64,000 bases of DNA. Source: Mycobacterium sp. OTB74 (GTDB lineage Bacteria; Actinomycetota; Actinomycetes; Mycobacteriales; Mycobacteriaceae). Shown in pieces: positions 35,824 to 43,978 of this stretch. The translations under genes were made by a program, and so were the position numbers. Each line of letters begins with the position of its first letter. Position 1 is the stretch's first letter. Location of the stretch: NCBI RefSeq assembly GCF_029892685.1, contig NZ_JARXVD010000013.1:1-64000 (forward strand), read 5' to 3'. Under the pieces are notes generated by a model that searched no databases, was not told where the DNA came from, and saw only the letters and a program-made list of their open reading frames with translations.

Positions 35824-36453
35824 GTGGCGACGTTCCTCACCGATCTGTCGCCCGCAGATATGCAGCTTCGCCTCGATGACGCGTTGGCCGTGTACATCGA
35901 AGCCATGCAATACCCGCGTGGCACCGAACGGCAGCGGGCGTCGATGTGGCTGGACCACACCCGACGCGATGGCTGGTTTGCGGTCGCAGCGCTCGATGCC
36001 GGGGCGGATACCGCACTCGACGCGGACCCAAACTCCGCGAATGCAAACAATCTCGACCCCGCACTGATCGCCACCGCACCGATGCAAGGGGTGGCCTACG
36101 GTTACCGCGGCGCGCCCGACCAATGGTGGCAACAACAGGTATCCGAAGGGCTGCGCCGGATCGGCACCCCGGCCGACCGGATCGCTGACCTGATGACCGG
36201 CTACTTCGAACTGACCGAGCTGCACATCCACCCCCGAGCCCAAGGGCATGGCCTGGGTGAGGCGCTGATCCGCAGGCTGCTGGCCGGACGCACCGAATCG
36301 CACGTGCTGCTATCCACCCCGGAAATCCACGGCGAGGGCAACCGGGCCTGGCGGCTGTACCGCCGCCTCGGCTTCACCGACGTCATCCGCGGCTACTATT
36401 TTCCTGGCGACCCGAGGCCGTTCGCCATCCTCGGCCGAGCCTTGCCCCTGTGA
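35824..36453 (+). CDS. GNAT family acetyltransferase (Rv2170-like)
   Basis: 209 residues from GTG 35824, where the conserved ATFLTDLSPADMQLRLDDALAVY begins and GAAAGG lies upstream; the frame is open to 35536 but that part is not protein-like. The acetyl-CoA binding motif is ELHIHPRAQGHGLGEALIRRLL, with RRLGFTDVIRGYYFPGDPRPFAILGR at the end. Rv2170 of M. tuberculosis has been reported to acetylate isocitrate dehydrogenase; I infer only the family here. Confidence 0.85.
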   Translation: MATFLTDLSPADMQLRLDDALAVYIEAMQYPRGTERQRASMWLDHTRRDGWFAVAALDAGADTALDADPNSANANNLDPALIATAPMQGVAYGYRGAPDQWWQQQVSEGLRRIGTPADRIADLMTGYFELTELHIHPRAQGHGLGEALIRRLLAGRTESHVLLSTPEIHGEGNRAWRLYRRLGFTDVIRGYYFPGDPRPFAILGRALPL

Positions 36454-36506
36454 GCCCCTGCGCCCTCTGAACACGTACGCCCAGGGAGATCTGGCACGAT
36501 AACTGC

Positions 36507-37178
36507 GTGAACCGCCGCCGCCACCGCCTGCCGGCCCTAGCGCTGGTGCTGTTGTTGCTGCCGATAATGACCGGGTGCGTGCGGGTGCACACGTCGCTGA
36601 CCGTCTCCCCCGATGACAAGGTCTCCGGGCAGGTAACGGCTGCAACCAGGGCGAAAGGCCCCGACGACAAGGGGCCCCAGCTGTCCAACAACCTGCCGTT
36701 CGCCACCAAGGTGGCGGTGTCCGAGTACCACAAGGACGACTACGTCGGCTCCGAGGCGGTGTTCTCCGACCTGAGTTTTTCCGAGCTGCCGCAGCTGGCC
36801 AACTTGAGCAGCGACGCAGCCGGCGTCGACCTCTCGCTGCGCCGCGCAGGTGAACTGGTGATCCTGGAAGGCCGTGTTGACCTCACCACACTCAGCGACC
36901 CGGATGCCGACGTAGCGCTCTCGGTGTCCTTCCCGGGCGACGTCACCTCAACCAACGGCGAACGGTTGGACAGCTCCACCGTGTCCTGGAAGCTCAAGCC
37001 CGGCGTGGTCAGCACCATGAAGGCCCAGGCCCGGTACACCGACCCCAGCGCCCGGTCCTTCACCGGTGCGGCCCTTTGGATGACGCTGCTGTCGTTCGCC
37101 GTGGCCGCCATCATCGGCGGGCTGGCCTTCTGGACTCGAGACCGCTCTCCCCGGTTCACCAGCCTCAGCGACTCCTGA
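36507..37178 (+). CDS. lppM: LppM, exported lipoprotein
   Basis: 223 residues. Signal peptide with lipobox LLLLPIMTGC, so Cys about 24 is lipidated. The periplasmic domain runs to about 185, then a C-terminal membrane helix (LWMTLLSFAVAAIIGGLAFW) and a short cytoplasmic end. M. tuberculosis LppM takes part in phagosome-maturation blocking and binds PIM-type lipids. GTG start. It precedes idsA2; the M. tuberculosis gene Rv2172c, expected between them, is absent. Confidence 0.9.
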   Translation: MNRRRHRLPALALVLLLLPIMTGCVRVHTSLTVSPDDKVSGQVTAATRAKGPDDKGPQLSNNLPFATKVAVSEYHKDDYVGSEAVFSDLSFSELPQLANLSSDAAGVDLSLRRAGELVILEGRVDLTTLSDPDADVALSVSFPGDVTSTNGERLDSSTVSWKLKPGVVSTMKAQARYTDPSARSFTGAALWMTLLSFAVAAIIGGLAFWTRDRSPRFTSLSDS

Positions 37179-37273
37179 AGGCTGGAAATCCGGCCGCACA
37201 CACTAGGCTGGATTAACTTCGGGAGCACCCGGAGGCAAAGAACACCGGGTCAGGAGAGGGGCGCGCGCTGAGC

Positions 37274-38362
37274 GTGGACGCCGCAAGTCCGTCGGCTGGC
37301 GAGCTGGCGAACGCCATCACAGATCAACTGCGCGAGTATCTCGGCGAACGCCGGCGCGACAGTTCCTACATCGGCGACGACTACGCCGAGCTCACCGCTG
37401 CACTGGAGGAATTCGTGCTGCGCGGGGGCAAGCGGGTACGGCCGGCCTTCGCGTACTGGGGTTGGCGCGCCGTCACCGAAACGCCGGACCAACCGGCCGG
37501 CCCGACCGAGCTGCGCCTGTTCTCGGCACTGGAATTGCTGCAGGCCTGCGCCCTGGTCCACGACGACGTCATCGACGATTCGGCGACCCGACGCGGCTTG
37601 CCGACCGTGCACCGACTGTTCGCCGAGCGCCACCAACAGCGAGGCTGGCGGGGTTCCTCCGACCAGTTCGGCCTGTCAGCAGCCATTCTGCTCGGCGATC
37701 TTGCCCTAGCCTGGGCCGACGACATCGTGGTCAGCGCCGATATCTCCGTCGACGCGCACCGGCGGGTGCAAAACGTATGGGCCCACATCCGCACCGAGGT
37801 ACTCGGCGGGCAGTACCTGGACATCGTCGCCGAATCCAGCGGAGCACAGACCGTGGATTCGGCGATGAACGTGAACATGTACAAAACCGCGTCCTACACG
37901 GTGACGCGGCCACTACAGCTCGGCGCCGCGGTCGCGGCCGACCGGCCCGACGTCCAGAAGATCTTCCACGAAATCGGAACAGACCTGGGCATCGCATTCC
38001 AGCTGCGCGACGACGTGCTCGGCGTCTTCGGCGACCCAGCCGTGACCGGCAAGCCGTCGGGAGATGACCTGCGCTCGGGTAAACGCACCGTGCTGCTGGC
38101 CGAAGCGATAGCCCTGGCCGAGAGCACTGACCCGACTGCCGCCGGGCTACTGCGGGAATCGATCGGAACCGATCTGGACGACGACCAGGTCGGCGCGCTG
38201 TGCGGGGTGATCGAATCGGTCGGTGCGCTGGCGGCCGTCGAGGACCGGATCACGCTGCTGACCGAGCGCGGACTGACCGCGTTGGCGGCGGCGCCCATCG
38301 ACCCGAACGCCAGGGCCGGACTCACCGAACTGGCCCGCCGCGCGTCGAACCGGTCTGCCTGA
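37274..38362 (+). CDS. idsA2: Polyprenyl diphosphate synthase IdsA2-type
   Basis: 362 residues from GTG 37274. First Asp-rich motif VHDDVIDDSATRRG (about residues 95-108); second Asp region QLRDDVLGVFGDPAVTGKPSGDDLRSGKRT. It condenses isopentenyl diphosphate with allylic primers in the cytoplasm to give prenyl chains such as geranylgeranyl diphosphate. Position before mptA and after lppM matches Rv2173. Product chain length cannot be read from sequence alone. Confidence 0.9.
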   Translation: MDAASPSAGELANAITDQLREYLGERRRDSSYIGDDYAELTAALEEFVLRGGKRVRPAFAYWGWRAVTETPDQPAGPTELRLFSALELLQACALVHDDVIDDSATRRGLPTVHRLFAERHQQRGWRGSSDQFGLSAAILLGDLALAWADDIVVSADISVDAHRRVQNVWAHIRTEVLGGQYLDIVAESSGAQTVDSAMNVNMYKTASYTVTRPLQLGAAVAADRPDVQKIFHEIGTDLGIAFQLRDDVLGVFGDPAVTGKPSGDDLRSGKRTVLLAEAIALAESTDPTAAGLLRESIGTDLDDDQVGALCGVIESVGALAAVEDRITLLTERGLTALAAAPIDPNARAGLTELARRASNRSA

Positions 38363-38367
38363 CGTTC

Positions 38368-39924
38368 ATGGTCACCGCTATCGCCACCCAACCCCCGGGG
38401 CGTATCGCCCGATTGTCGACGTTCGGGCGTTCCCCCGAAGGCCGTCCTGCGCTGCTGGGCTTCGCCGGCGCAGTGCTGATCACCCTGGGCGGGCTCGGCG
38501 CCGGTAGCACCCGATTGCACGATCCGCTTCTGGAGTCCTTACATCTGTCTTGGCTGCGGTTCGGCCACGGCCTGGTGGTGTCCTCGATCCTGCTGTGGAC
38601 CGGCGTCGGCCTGATGCTGATCGCGTGGCTGTGGCTGGGTCGCCGGGTGGTGGACCGCACTGCTGGACGGCGGGCAGGAGCGGAGCGATCCGGGGATGTT
38701 TCCGACTACACGATGATCGCGACCACCGGATTCTGGTTGGCACCACTGCTGCTGAGCGTGCCGGTGTTCAGCCGCGACACCTACTCCTATCTGGCCCAGG
38801 GCGCGCTGCTGCGCGACGGTCTGGACCCGTACATCGTCGGGCCGGTCGACAATCCGAATTCGTTGCTGGACAACGTGAGTCCGATCTGGACCACCACTAC
38901 GGCACCGTACGGTCCAGCGTTCATCCTGGTCGCCAAGTTCGTCACCATGATCGTCGGCAACCACGTGGTGCAGGGCACCATGCTGCTGCGACTGTGCATG
39001 CTGCCGGGGCTGATCATGCTGATCTGGGCGGCACCCCGGGTGGCCCGGCACGTCGGCGCCAACAGCGCTGCGGCGCTGTGGATCTGTGTGCTCAACCCAT
39101 TGGTGATCATTCATCTGATGGGCGGCGTGCACAACGAGATGCTCATGGTCGGGCTGATGATGGCCGCGCTGGCGGTGACGTTCAACCGTCGACCCGTGCT
39201 CGGTGTCAGCCTGATCGCCGTGGCTGTTGCGGTGAAAGCCACGGCGGGGCTGGCACTTCCGTTCATGGTCTGGGTATGGATGCGACAACTCCAGGAGCGT
39301 CGATCCTGGCGGCCGGTGACCGCCTTCGCCGCGGCCACCGCAGCGTCGGCAGTGATCTTCTCGGTGGTGTTCGCGGTGCTGTCCCTGTTGGCCGGGGTCG
39401 GACTGGGCTGGCTGACCGCATTGGCCGGCTCGGTGAAGATCATCAACTGGCTGACCATCCCGACCGCGGCCGCCAACGTGATTCACGCCGTCGGCGGTCT
39501 GTTCATGGCGGTCAGCTTCTACGCGGTACTGGACGTGACCCGCATCATGGGCATCGCGATCATCGCGATCTCGCTGCCCTTGCTGTGGTGGCGATTCCGG
39601 CACACCGACCGCGAAGCGCTGGTCGGTATCGCGCTGTGCATGGGCGTGGTGGTGCTGTTCGTGCCGGCCGCGCTGCCCTGGTATTACACCTGGCCGCTGG
39701 CCGTCATCTCCGCCCTAACCCAGAGCCGATCCGCGATCGCCCTGATCGCCGGGTTCTCGACCTGGATCATGGTGATCTTCAAACCCGACGGCTCGCACGG
39801 CATGTACTCCTGGGTGCACGTCATCTTGGCCACGGGATGTGGTGTCGCAGCGTGGTATTCGCTGGCGAAGGCGCCTGAACCGGAGACTGGCGAGGACGCG
39901 TTGGCGGAGCCTAGTACGCCGTAG
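38368..39924 (+). CDS. mptA: MptA, alpha-1,6-mannopyranosyltransferase
   Basis: 518 residues from ATG 38368, five bases after idsA2; a longer open frame back to 38200 lies inside idsA2. About 12-13 membrane segments. The first exported loop carries FSRDTYSYLAQGALLRDGLDPY, the GT-C type acidic catalytic motif, and ALPWYYTWPL lies near the end. MptA extends the alpha-1,6-mannan backbone of lipomannan and lipoarabinomannan from polyprenyl-phosphate mannose. Its stop codon lies inside the first unit of a 26-bp tandem repeat. Confidence 0.93.
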   Translation: MVTAIATQPPGRIARLSTFGRSPEGRPALLGFAGAVLITLGGLGAGSTRLHDPLLESLHLSWLRFGHGLVVSSILLWTGVGLMLIAWLWLGRRVVDRTAGRRAGAERSGDVSDYTMIATTGFWLAPLLLSVPVFSRDTYSYLAQGALLRDGLDPYIVGPVDNPNSLLDNVSPIWTTTTAPYGPAFILVAKFVTMIVGNHVVQGTMLLRLCMLPGLIMLIWAAPRVARHVGANSAAALWICVLNPLVIIHLMGGVHNEMLMVGLMMAALAVTFNRRPVLGVSLIAVAVAVKATAGLALPFMVWVWMRQLQERRSWRPVTAFAAATAASAVIFSVVFAVLSLLAGVGLGWLTALAGSVKIINWLTIPTAAANVIHAVGGLFMAVSFYAVLDVTRIMGIAIIAISLPLLWWRFRHTDREALVGIALCMGVVVLFVPAALPWYYTWPLAVISALTQSRSAIALIAGFSTWIMVIFKPDGSHGMYSWVHVILATGCGVAAWYSLAKAPEPETGEDALAEPSTP

Positions 39925-40046
39925 ACGGCCGAGCCGTCAGAACGCCACAGACGGCCCAGCCGTCAGAACGCCACAGACGGCCCAGCGTCAATAGGCCGCA
40001 GGCGGCCGAGCCGTCAATAGGCCGCAGACGGCCGAGCCGTCAATAG
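39918..40046. repeat. Five tandem 26-bp units between convergent genes
   Basis: Units at 39918-39943, 39944-39969, 39970-39994 (one base short), 39995-40020 and 40021-40046, with a partial sixth. Most units contain GACGGC-cga-GCCGTC or a one-base variant, a six-pair hairpin. The mptA TAG lies in unit 1 and the stop of the Rv2175c homologue lies in unit 5. Confidence 0.9.
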
Positions 40047-40444
40047 GCCATAGCCTGCGCACGCCGCAGCACTTCGCGCGCCTGGTGCGAATGCAGCGCG
40101 TCGACCGGACGCGCGTTGGCCTGCCGCTCAGTCGACCCGTCCCGGGTGATCACGAGCGACTCGTCGGCAGTGAACAACCAGCGCACGATGTCGGTCTCGT
40201 GGTAACCGCCGTCGTACAGCACCACCAACAGACCCGACAGCGGCTTGACCACATGACCTTTGGCGTCGAAAAAGACCTTGGGCACGACCACGACGCCCTT
40301 GCGGCGCACGGCGATCAACTGCCGGTCACGCAGATACTGATGAACCTTGGTCACCGGAACGCCCAACATGGACGCCACCGCAGGAAGGTCGTAGACCGCT
40401 TCGTCAGGATCGAGAACGTCCTCGGCGGCCGGAATGCTGCTCAC
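40040..40444 (-). CDS. Rv2175c-like DNA-binding protein, PknL partner
   Basis: 134 residues. A winged helix-turn-helix region reads VYDLPAVASMLGVPVTKVHQYLRDRQLIAVRRKG, then a C-terminal domain with PLSGLLVVLYDGGYHETDIVRWLF. In M. tuberculosis the counterpart Rv2175c binds DNA and is phosphorylated by PknL, which lowers binding. Here it is divergent from pknL with only 31 bases between, consistent with control of that promoter. The last residues are encoded by a tandem repeat. Confidence 0.88.
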   Translation of the reverse strand: MSSIPAAEDVLDPDEAVYDLPAVASMLGVPVTKVHQYLRDRQLIAVRRKGVVVVPKVFFDAKGHVVKPLSGLLVVLYDGGYHETDIVRWLFTADESLVITRDGSTERQANARPVDALHSHQAREVLRRAQAMAY

Positions 40445-40463
40445 CGCACTGATTCTAGAGCCG

Positions 40464-40469
40464 TACGAT
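40464..40469 (+). promoter_or_regulatory. Candidate leaderless promoter of pknL
   Basis: TACGAT ends six bases before the pknL GTG, the spacing of mycobacterial leaderless transcripts whose first base is the start codon. The 31-base divergent gap leaves little room for anything else. Confidence 0.45.
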
Positions 40470-40475
40470 TGCCGG

Positions 40476-41687
40476 GTGCAGTCATCCCAGCAACCGGACC
40501 CGCTCCTCGGTGCGGTGCTCGATGGGCGCTACCGGGTCGACGCCACCATCGCGAGCGGTGGTATGTCGACGGTGTACCGCGGGCTGGATGTCCGTCTGGA
40601 CCGCCCTGTGGCGCTGAAGGTGATGGATTCGCGGTACTCCGGTGATCAACAGTTCCTGACCCGATTCCAGCGCGAAGCCCGGGCTGCGGCCGGGCTCAAG
40701 GATCCGGGCCTGGTCGCCGTGTATGACCAGGGGTTCGACGGCCGTCACCCGTTCCTGGTGATGGAGCTGATCGACGGCGGCACCTTGCGCGAACTGCTGC
40801 GCGAACGCGGCCCGATGCCGCCGCACGCCGTCGCGGCCGTGCTGGCCCCGGTGCTCGGCGGACTGGCCGCAGCCCACGACGCCGGCCTTGTGCACCGCGA
40901 CATCAAGCCCGAGAACGTGCTGATCTCCGACGACGGTGCGGTGAAGCTCGCCGACTTCGGCTTGGTCCGCGCCGTTGCCGAGGCCAAGATCACCGCGACC
41001 AGTGTGATTCTGGGCACTGCGGCCTATCTGTCTCCCGAGCAGGTCAGCACCGGCGACGCCGACCCGCGCAGCGACGTCTACTCCGTCGGTGTGATGGCCT
41101 ATGAGCTACTCACCGGGGTCACCCCGTTCACCGGCGACAACACTCTGTCGGTGGCCTACCAGCGGCTGGACCACGACGTTCCGCCGCCAAGCGCGGCGAT
41201 CGCCGGGGTGCCAAAACAATTCGATGATCTGGTGGCCTGTGCGACTGCCCGCGATCCGGCCAACCGCTACCTCGACGCGCGGGATATGGGCGCTGAGTTG
41301 GCAGCAATCGTCACCGACCTCGGGCTGCCCGAATTCCGTGTGCCCGCACCGAAGAACTCGGCCCAGCACACCGCCGCCGCGGCAGCTGAGCACAGCCCGG
41401 CACGGGCCGAGCGCACCACGACCGCCACAGGTCGGGCAGCAGAGCAGCCGAAGCCAAACCACACCCTGCAGTTCACCATGGACCCGGCGCAGTGGCACGA
41501 TTCACGCAAGGCCGAATCATCTTATGCGGCAGGACAATTCGCGGGCATCAACATCGAAGACTTCGAATGGGCCCGGCAGCGTTCCCGGCGGCTGACCCTG
41601 TTCTGGGTGATCGCCGTCCTCACCATGACCGGACTGGTGGCCGCTGGCGCCTGGGCCTTGGGCAGCAACGTCAACGGACTGCTCTAA
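40476..41687 (+). CDS. pknL: PknL, Ser/Thr protein kinase
   Basis: 403 residues from GTG 40476. Kinase motifs in order: GGMSTVY (Gly loop), catalytic Lys 48 in VALKV, HRDIKPEN (about 140), DFG (about 159), activation loop ATSVILGTAAYLSPEQ with candidate phospho-threonines. After a linker there is one C-terminal membrane helix (LFWVIAVLTMTGLVAAGAWAL) and almost no outside domain, as in M. tuberculosis PknL. It probably signals to the divergently encoded DNA-binding protein; PknL is linked to division and wall control. Confidence 0.95.
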   Translation: MQSSQQPDPLLGAVLDGRYRVDATIASGGMSTVYRGLDVRLDRPVALKVMDSRYSGDQQFLTRFQREARAAAGLKDPGLVAVYDQGFDGRHPFLVMELIDGGTLRELLRERGPMPPHAVAAVLAPVLGGLAAAHDAGLVHRDIKPENVLISDDGAVKLADFGLVRAVAEAKITATSVILGTAAYLSPEQVSTGDADPRSDVYSVGVMAYELLTGVTPFTGDNTLSVAYQRLDHDVPPPSAAIAGVPKQFDDLVACATARDPANRYLDARDMGAELAAIVTDLGLPEFRVPAPKNSAQHTAAAAAEHSPARAERTTTATGRAAEQPKPNHTLQFTMDPAQWHDSRKAESSYAAGQFAGINIEDFEWARQRSRRLTLFWVIAVLTMTGLVAAGAWALGSNVNGLL

Positions 41688-41694
41688 AACGCCG

Positions 41695-41747
41695 AGTGGC
41701 CACCTGCGACACGGCTTTTCGAGAAAACCGTGTGGCAAGTGGCCACT
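41695..41747. terminator. Bidirectional hairpin terminator between pknL and aroG
   Basis: A 53-base inverted repeat: GTGGCCAC at both ends (41696-41703, 41739-41746), inner arms ACACGG/CCGTGT and TTTTC/GAAAA. It fills the gap between the convergent genes and probably ends both transcripts. Confidence 0.75.
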
Positions 41748-41759
41748 GGCGCGATGTTT

Positions 41760-43157
41760 CTAGTCGCGCAGCATCTCCGCGACCAGGAAGGCCAACTCCA
41801 GGGACTGCTGGGTGTTCAGCCGCGGGTCGCACGCCGTCTCGTAGCGGCCGGCCAGGTCGTCATCGGAGATATCCTGTGCGCCACCAAGGCATTCGGTGAC
41901 GTTCTCGCCGGTGATCTCGACGTGGATGCCACCCGGGTGGGTACCCAGCGCACGGTGCACCTCGAAGAAGCCCTGCACCTCGTCGACAATCCGGTCGAAG
42001 TGCCGGGTCTTGTAGCCGGTGGAGGACTCGTGGGTGTTGCCATGCATGGGGTCGCACTGCCAGATGACCTGGTGGCCCGACGCCTCGACCTTCTGGATGA
42101 TGCCCGGCAGCACGTCGCGCACCTTGCCGTTGCCCATCCGGCTCACCAGGGTCAGCCGGCCCGGCTGGTTGTTCGGGTCCAGCCGCTCGACGTACTCGAC
42201 AGCCTGCTCAGGCGTGGTGGTCGGGCCGATCTTCACGCCGATCGGGTTGGCGATGGTCTCCATGAACGCGATGTGCGCGTGGTCGAGTTGGCGGGTGCGC
42301 TCCCCGATCCACACGTAGTGCGCCGACAGGTCGTACAACCGAGGCTCGGGGGCATCGATCGGGAACTCAGTAGACAGCCGCAGCATGGCGCGCTCGTAAT
42401 CCAGCACCAGAGCCTCGTGGCTGGCGTAAATCTCGGCGGTCTGCAGGTTGCGGTCGTTCACGCCGCAGGCGGTCATGAAGTCCAGGCCGCGGTCGATCTC
42501 GGCGGCCAGCGCCTCGTACCTGGCACCAGCAGGCGAGGTCCGGACGAACTCGCGGTTCCACTCGTGCACCTGATGCAGCGAAGCCAGACCCGACGAGGTC
42601 AGCGCCCGCACCAGGTTCATCGCCGCACTGGCGTTGGCGTAAGCACGCACCAGCCGGGACGGGTCGTGCACCCGGGCCGCGGGGTCCGGGGCAAACCCGT
42701 TGACCATGTCACCGCGGTAGGAGGTCAGACCCAGCGAATCGGTGTCGGACGACCGCGGCTTGGCGTACTGCCCGGCGATCCGGGCCACCTTCACCACCGG
42801 CACGCTGGCGCCGTAGGTCAACACAACGGCCATCTGCAACAGCGTGCGGATGTTTGCGCGGATGTGCGGCTCGGTGTTGTCTGCGAAGGTCTCGGCGCAG
42901 TCGCCGCCCTGCAGCAGGAACGCCTTGCCCTGGGCCACGTCGGCCAGCTGGAGCTTCAACCGCTCGATCTCCGACGGAACGGTGATCGGCGGGACGCTTT
43001 CGAGCACCTTGCGCATGGCCGCGGCCTGGTCCGCCGGCCAGCTGGGCTGCTGTACCGCCGGGCGCGCGAGGGCCTCAGCGAGGCGCGCCCGCAGATCCTC
43101 GGGCAGCGGTGGCAGCTCGGGCAGCTGATCAATGGGTACGTCGACGGTCCAGTTCAC
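41760..43157 (-). CDS. aroG: AroG, class II DAHP synthase
   Basis: 465 residues. Motifs typical of class II 3-deoxy-D-arabino-heptulosonate 7-phosphate synthase: LLQGGDCAETFADN (metal-binding Cys), VKVARIAGQYAKPRS, LDPNNQPGRLTLVSRMGNGKVRD and WQCDPMHGNT. It starts the shikimate pathway from phosphoenolpyruvate and erythrose 4-phosphate; the mycobacterial enzyme is allosterically inhibited by aromatic amino acids and partners chorismate mutase. Its 5' flank borders the copper block. Confidence 0.96.
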   Translation of the reverse strand: MNWTVDVPIDQLPELPPLPEDLRARLAEALARPAVQQPSWPADQAAAMRKVLESVPPITVPSEIERLKLQLADVAQGKAFLLQGGDCAETFADNTEPHIRANIRTLLQMAVVLTYGASVPVVKVARIAGQYAKPRSSDTDSLGLTSYRGDMVNGFAPDPAARVHDPSRLVRAYANASAAMNLVRALTSSGLASLHQVHEWNREFVRTSPAGARYEALAAEIDRGLDFMTACGVNDRNLQTAEIYASHEALVLDYERAMLRLSTEFPIDAPEPRLYDLSAHYVWIGERTRQLDHAHIAFMETIANPIGVKIGPTTTPEQAVEYVERLDPNNQPGRLTLVSRMGNGKVRDVLPGIIQKVEASGHQVIWQCDPMHGNTHESSTGYKTRHFDRIVDEVQGFFEVHRALGTHPGGIHVEITGENVTECLGGAQDISDDDLAGRYETACDPRLNTQQSLELAFLVAEMLRD

Positions 43158-43233
43158 CCGTCTATGGTAACCGCGCGGGACCAGCGCGTTTTACCACACC
43201 AACCCCGCAGCCGCCGAGAACTTCGATACCGCC

Positions 43234-43262
43234 GGGAGAAATACGGGCCCCATGCGCGACTA
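43234..43262 (+). promoter_or_regulatory. Candidate SigC promoter 1 (anti-sigma-like gene)
   Basis: GGGAGA, 17 bases, CGACTA. The -10 part ends eight bases before the GTG at 43271, so the transcript may be leaderless. Same layout as three other elements in this block. Confidence 0.65.
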
Positions 43263-43270
43263 TTAGTCAC

Positions 43271-43975
43271 GTGGAGTGCGAGGTTGCCCGCGAAGCGCTG
43301 TCCGCGCGAATGGACGGCGAGCGTGAGCCCGTGCCTGCCCAACGGGTTGATGAGCACCTGGCCGGGTGCGCCGAATGCACCCGCTGGCATCAGCAGATGA
43401 CGGCTCAGATGAGCCTGCTGACCGTCCTGGCGTCCGGCGATCGTTCGCGGATGGCGCCGGTGGCCGACACTGTGCCGCAGCTAACTCCCCCGACCCGCCG
43501 GATTATCTGGCCACAGATCGCCTTGGTGTTGGTCGGCGTGACCCAGTTGGGACTGACGCTGGCCCAAGCGCTCGGCGCCACGGTCGGCCTGCACGCGGGC
43601 CACCCGACCGGTGGCCACCTGGTCAACGAGGCGATTGCCTGGTCGGCCGCTCTCGGAGTCGCCATGGTGGCGGCTGCGCTGCGTCCGGCCCTGGCTCCGG
43701 GCCTGGCCGTGATCGGCGGGGTGTTCACCGCGGTACTGACCGGCTATGTGGTGGCCGACGAAGTCTCCGGTGCGGTCACCATGACGCGGGTGCTCAGTCA
43801 CCTGCCCGCACTGGTCGGCACCGTGCTGGCCGTCGTGGTGTGGCGGCTGCGCACTACCGATCCTGACCCGCAGGCAAGCAGCGCACCTATCGAAGTTGAC
43901 GACATCACGCTGCCGGACAACGCATCTCGAGGACGGCGCCGCGGCCACCTGTGGCCGACCGACGGCGCCGCCTGA
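43271..43975 (+). CDS. Membrane protein with ZAS zinc motif, candidate anti-SigC factor
   Basis: 234 residues from GTG 43271, where the zf-HC2 domain begins (ECEVAREALSARMDGE). The anti-sigma signature H-x3-C-x2-C is present as HLAGCAEC (about residues 34-41). About five membrane helices follow (from RIIWPQIALVLVGVTQLGL to LVGTVLAVVVWRL), then a basic C-terminus. This is the build of a membrane anti-sigma factor: zinc domain in the cytoplasm, sensor in the membrane. It lies 5.9 kb from sigC, separated by copper genes sharing its promoter type. The SigC link is inference. Confidence 0.75.
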   Translation: MECEVAREALSARMDGEREPVPAQRVDEHLAGCAECTRWHQQMTAQMSLLTVLASGDRSRMAPVADTVPQLTPPTRRIIWPQIALVLVGVTQLGLTLAQALGATVGLHAGHPTGGHLVNEAIAWSAALGVAMVAAALRPALAPGLAVIGGVFTAVLTGYVVADEVSGAVTMTRVLSHLPALVGTVLAVVVWRLRTTDPDPQASSAPIEVDDITLPDNASRGRRRGHLWPTDGAA

Positions 43976-43978
43976 CCA

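Noticed and set aside
39918..40046. CRISPR array
   Set aside because: Units are head-to-tail without unique spacers, and no cas gene is present.
43234..43262. A SigC-type element for the plus-strand CopD/CtaG gene at 45557 as well
   Set aside because: No GGGAAC-N17-CGACYA was found on the plus strand between 45398 and 45556; a TAGACT -10 fits better.
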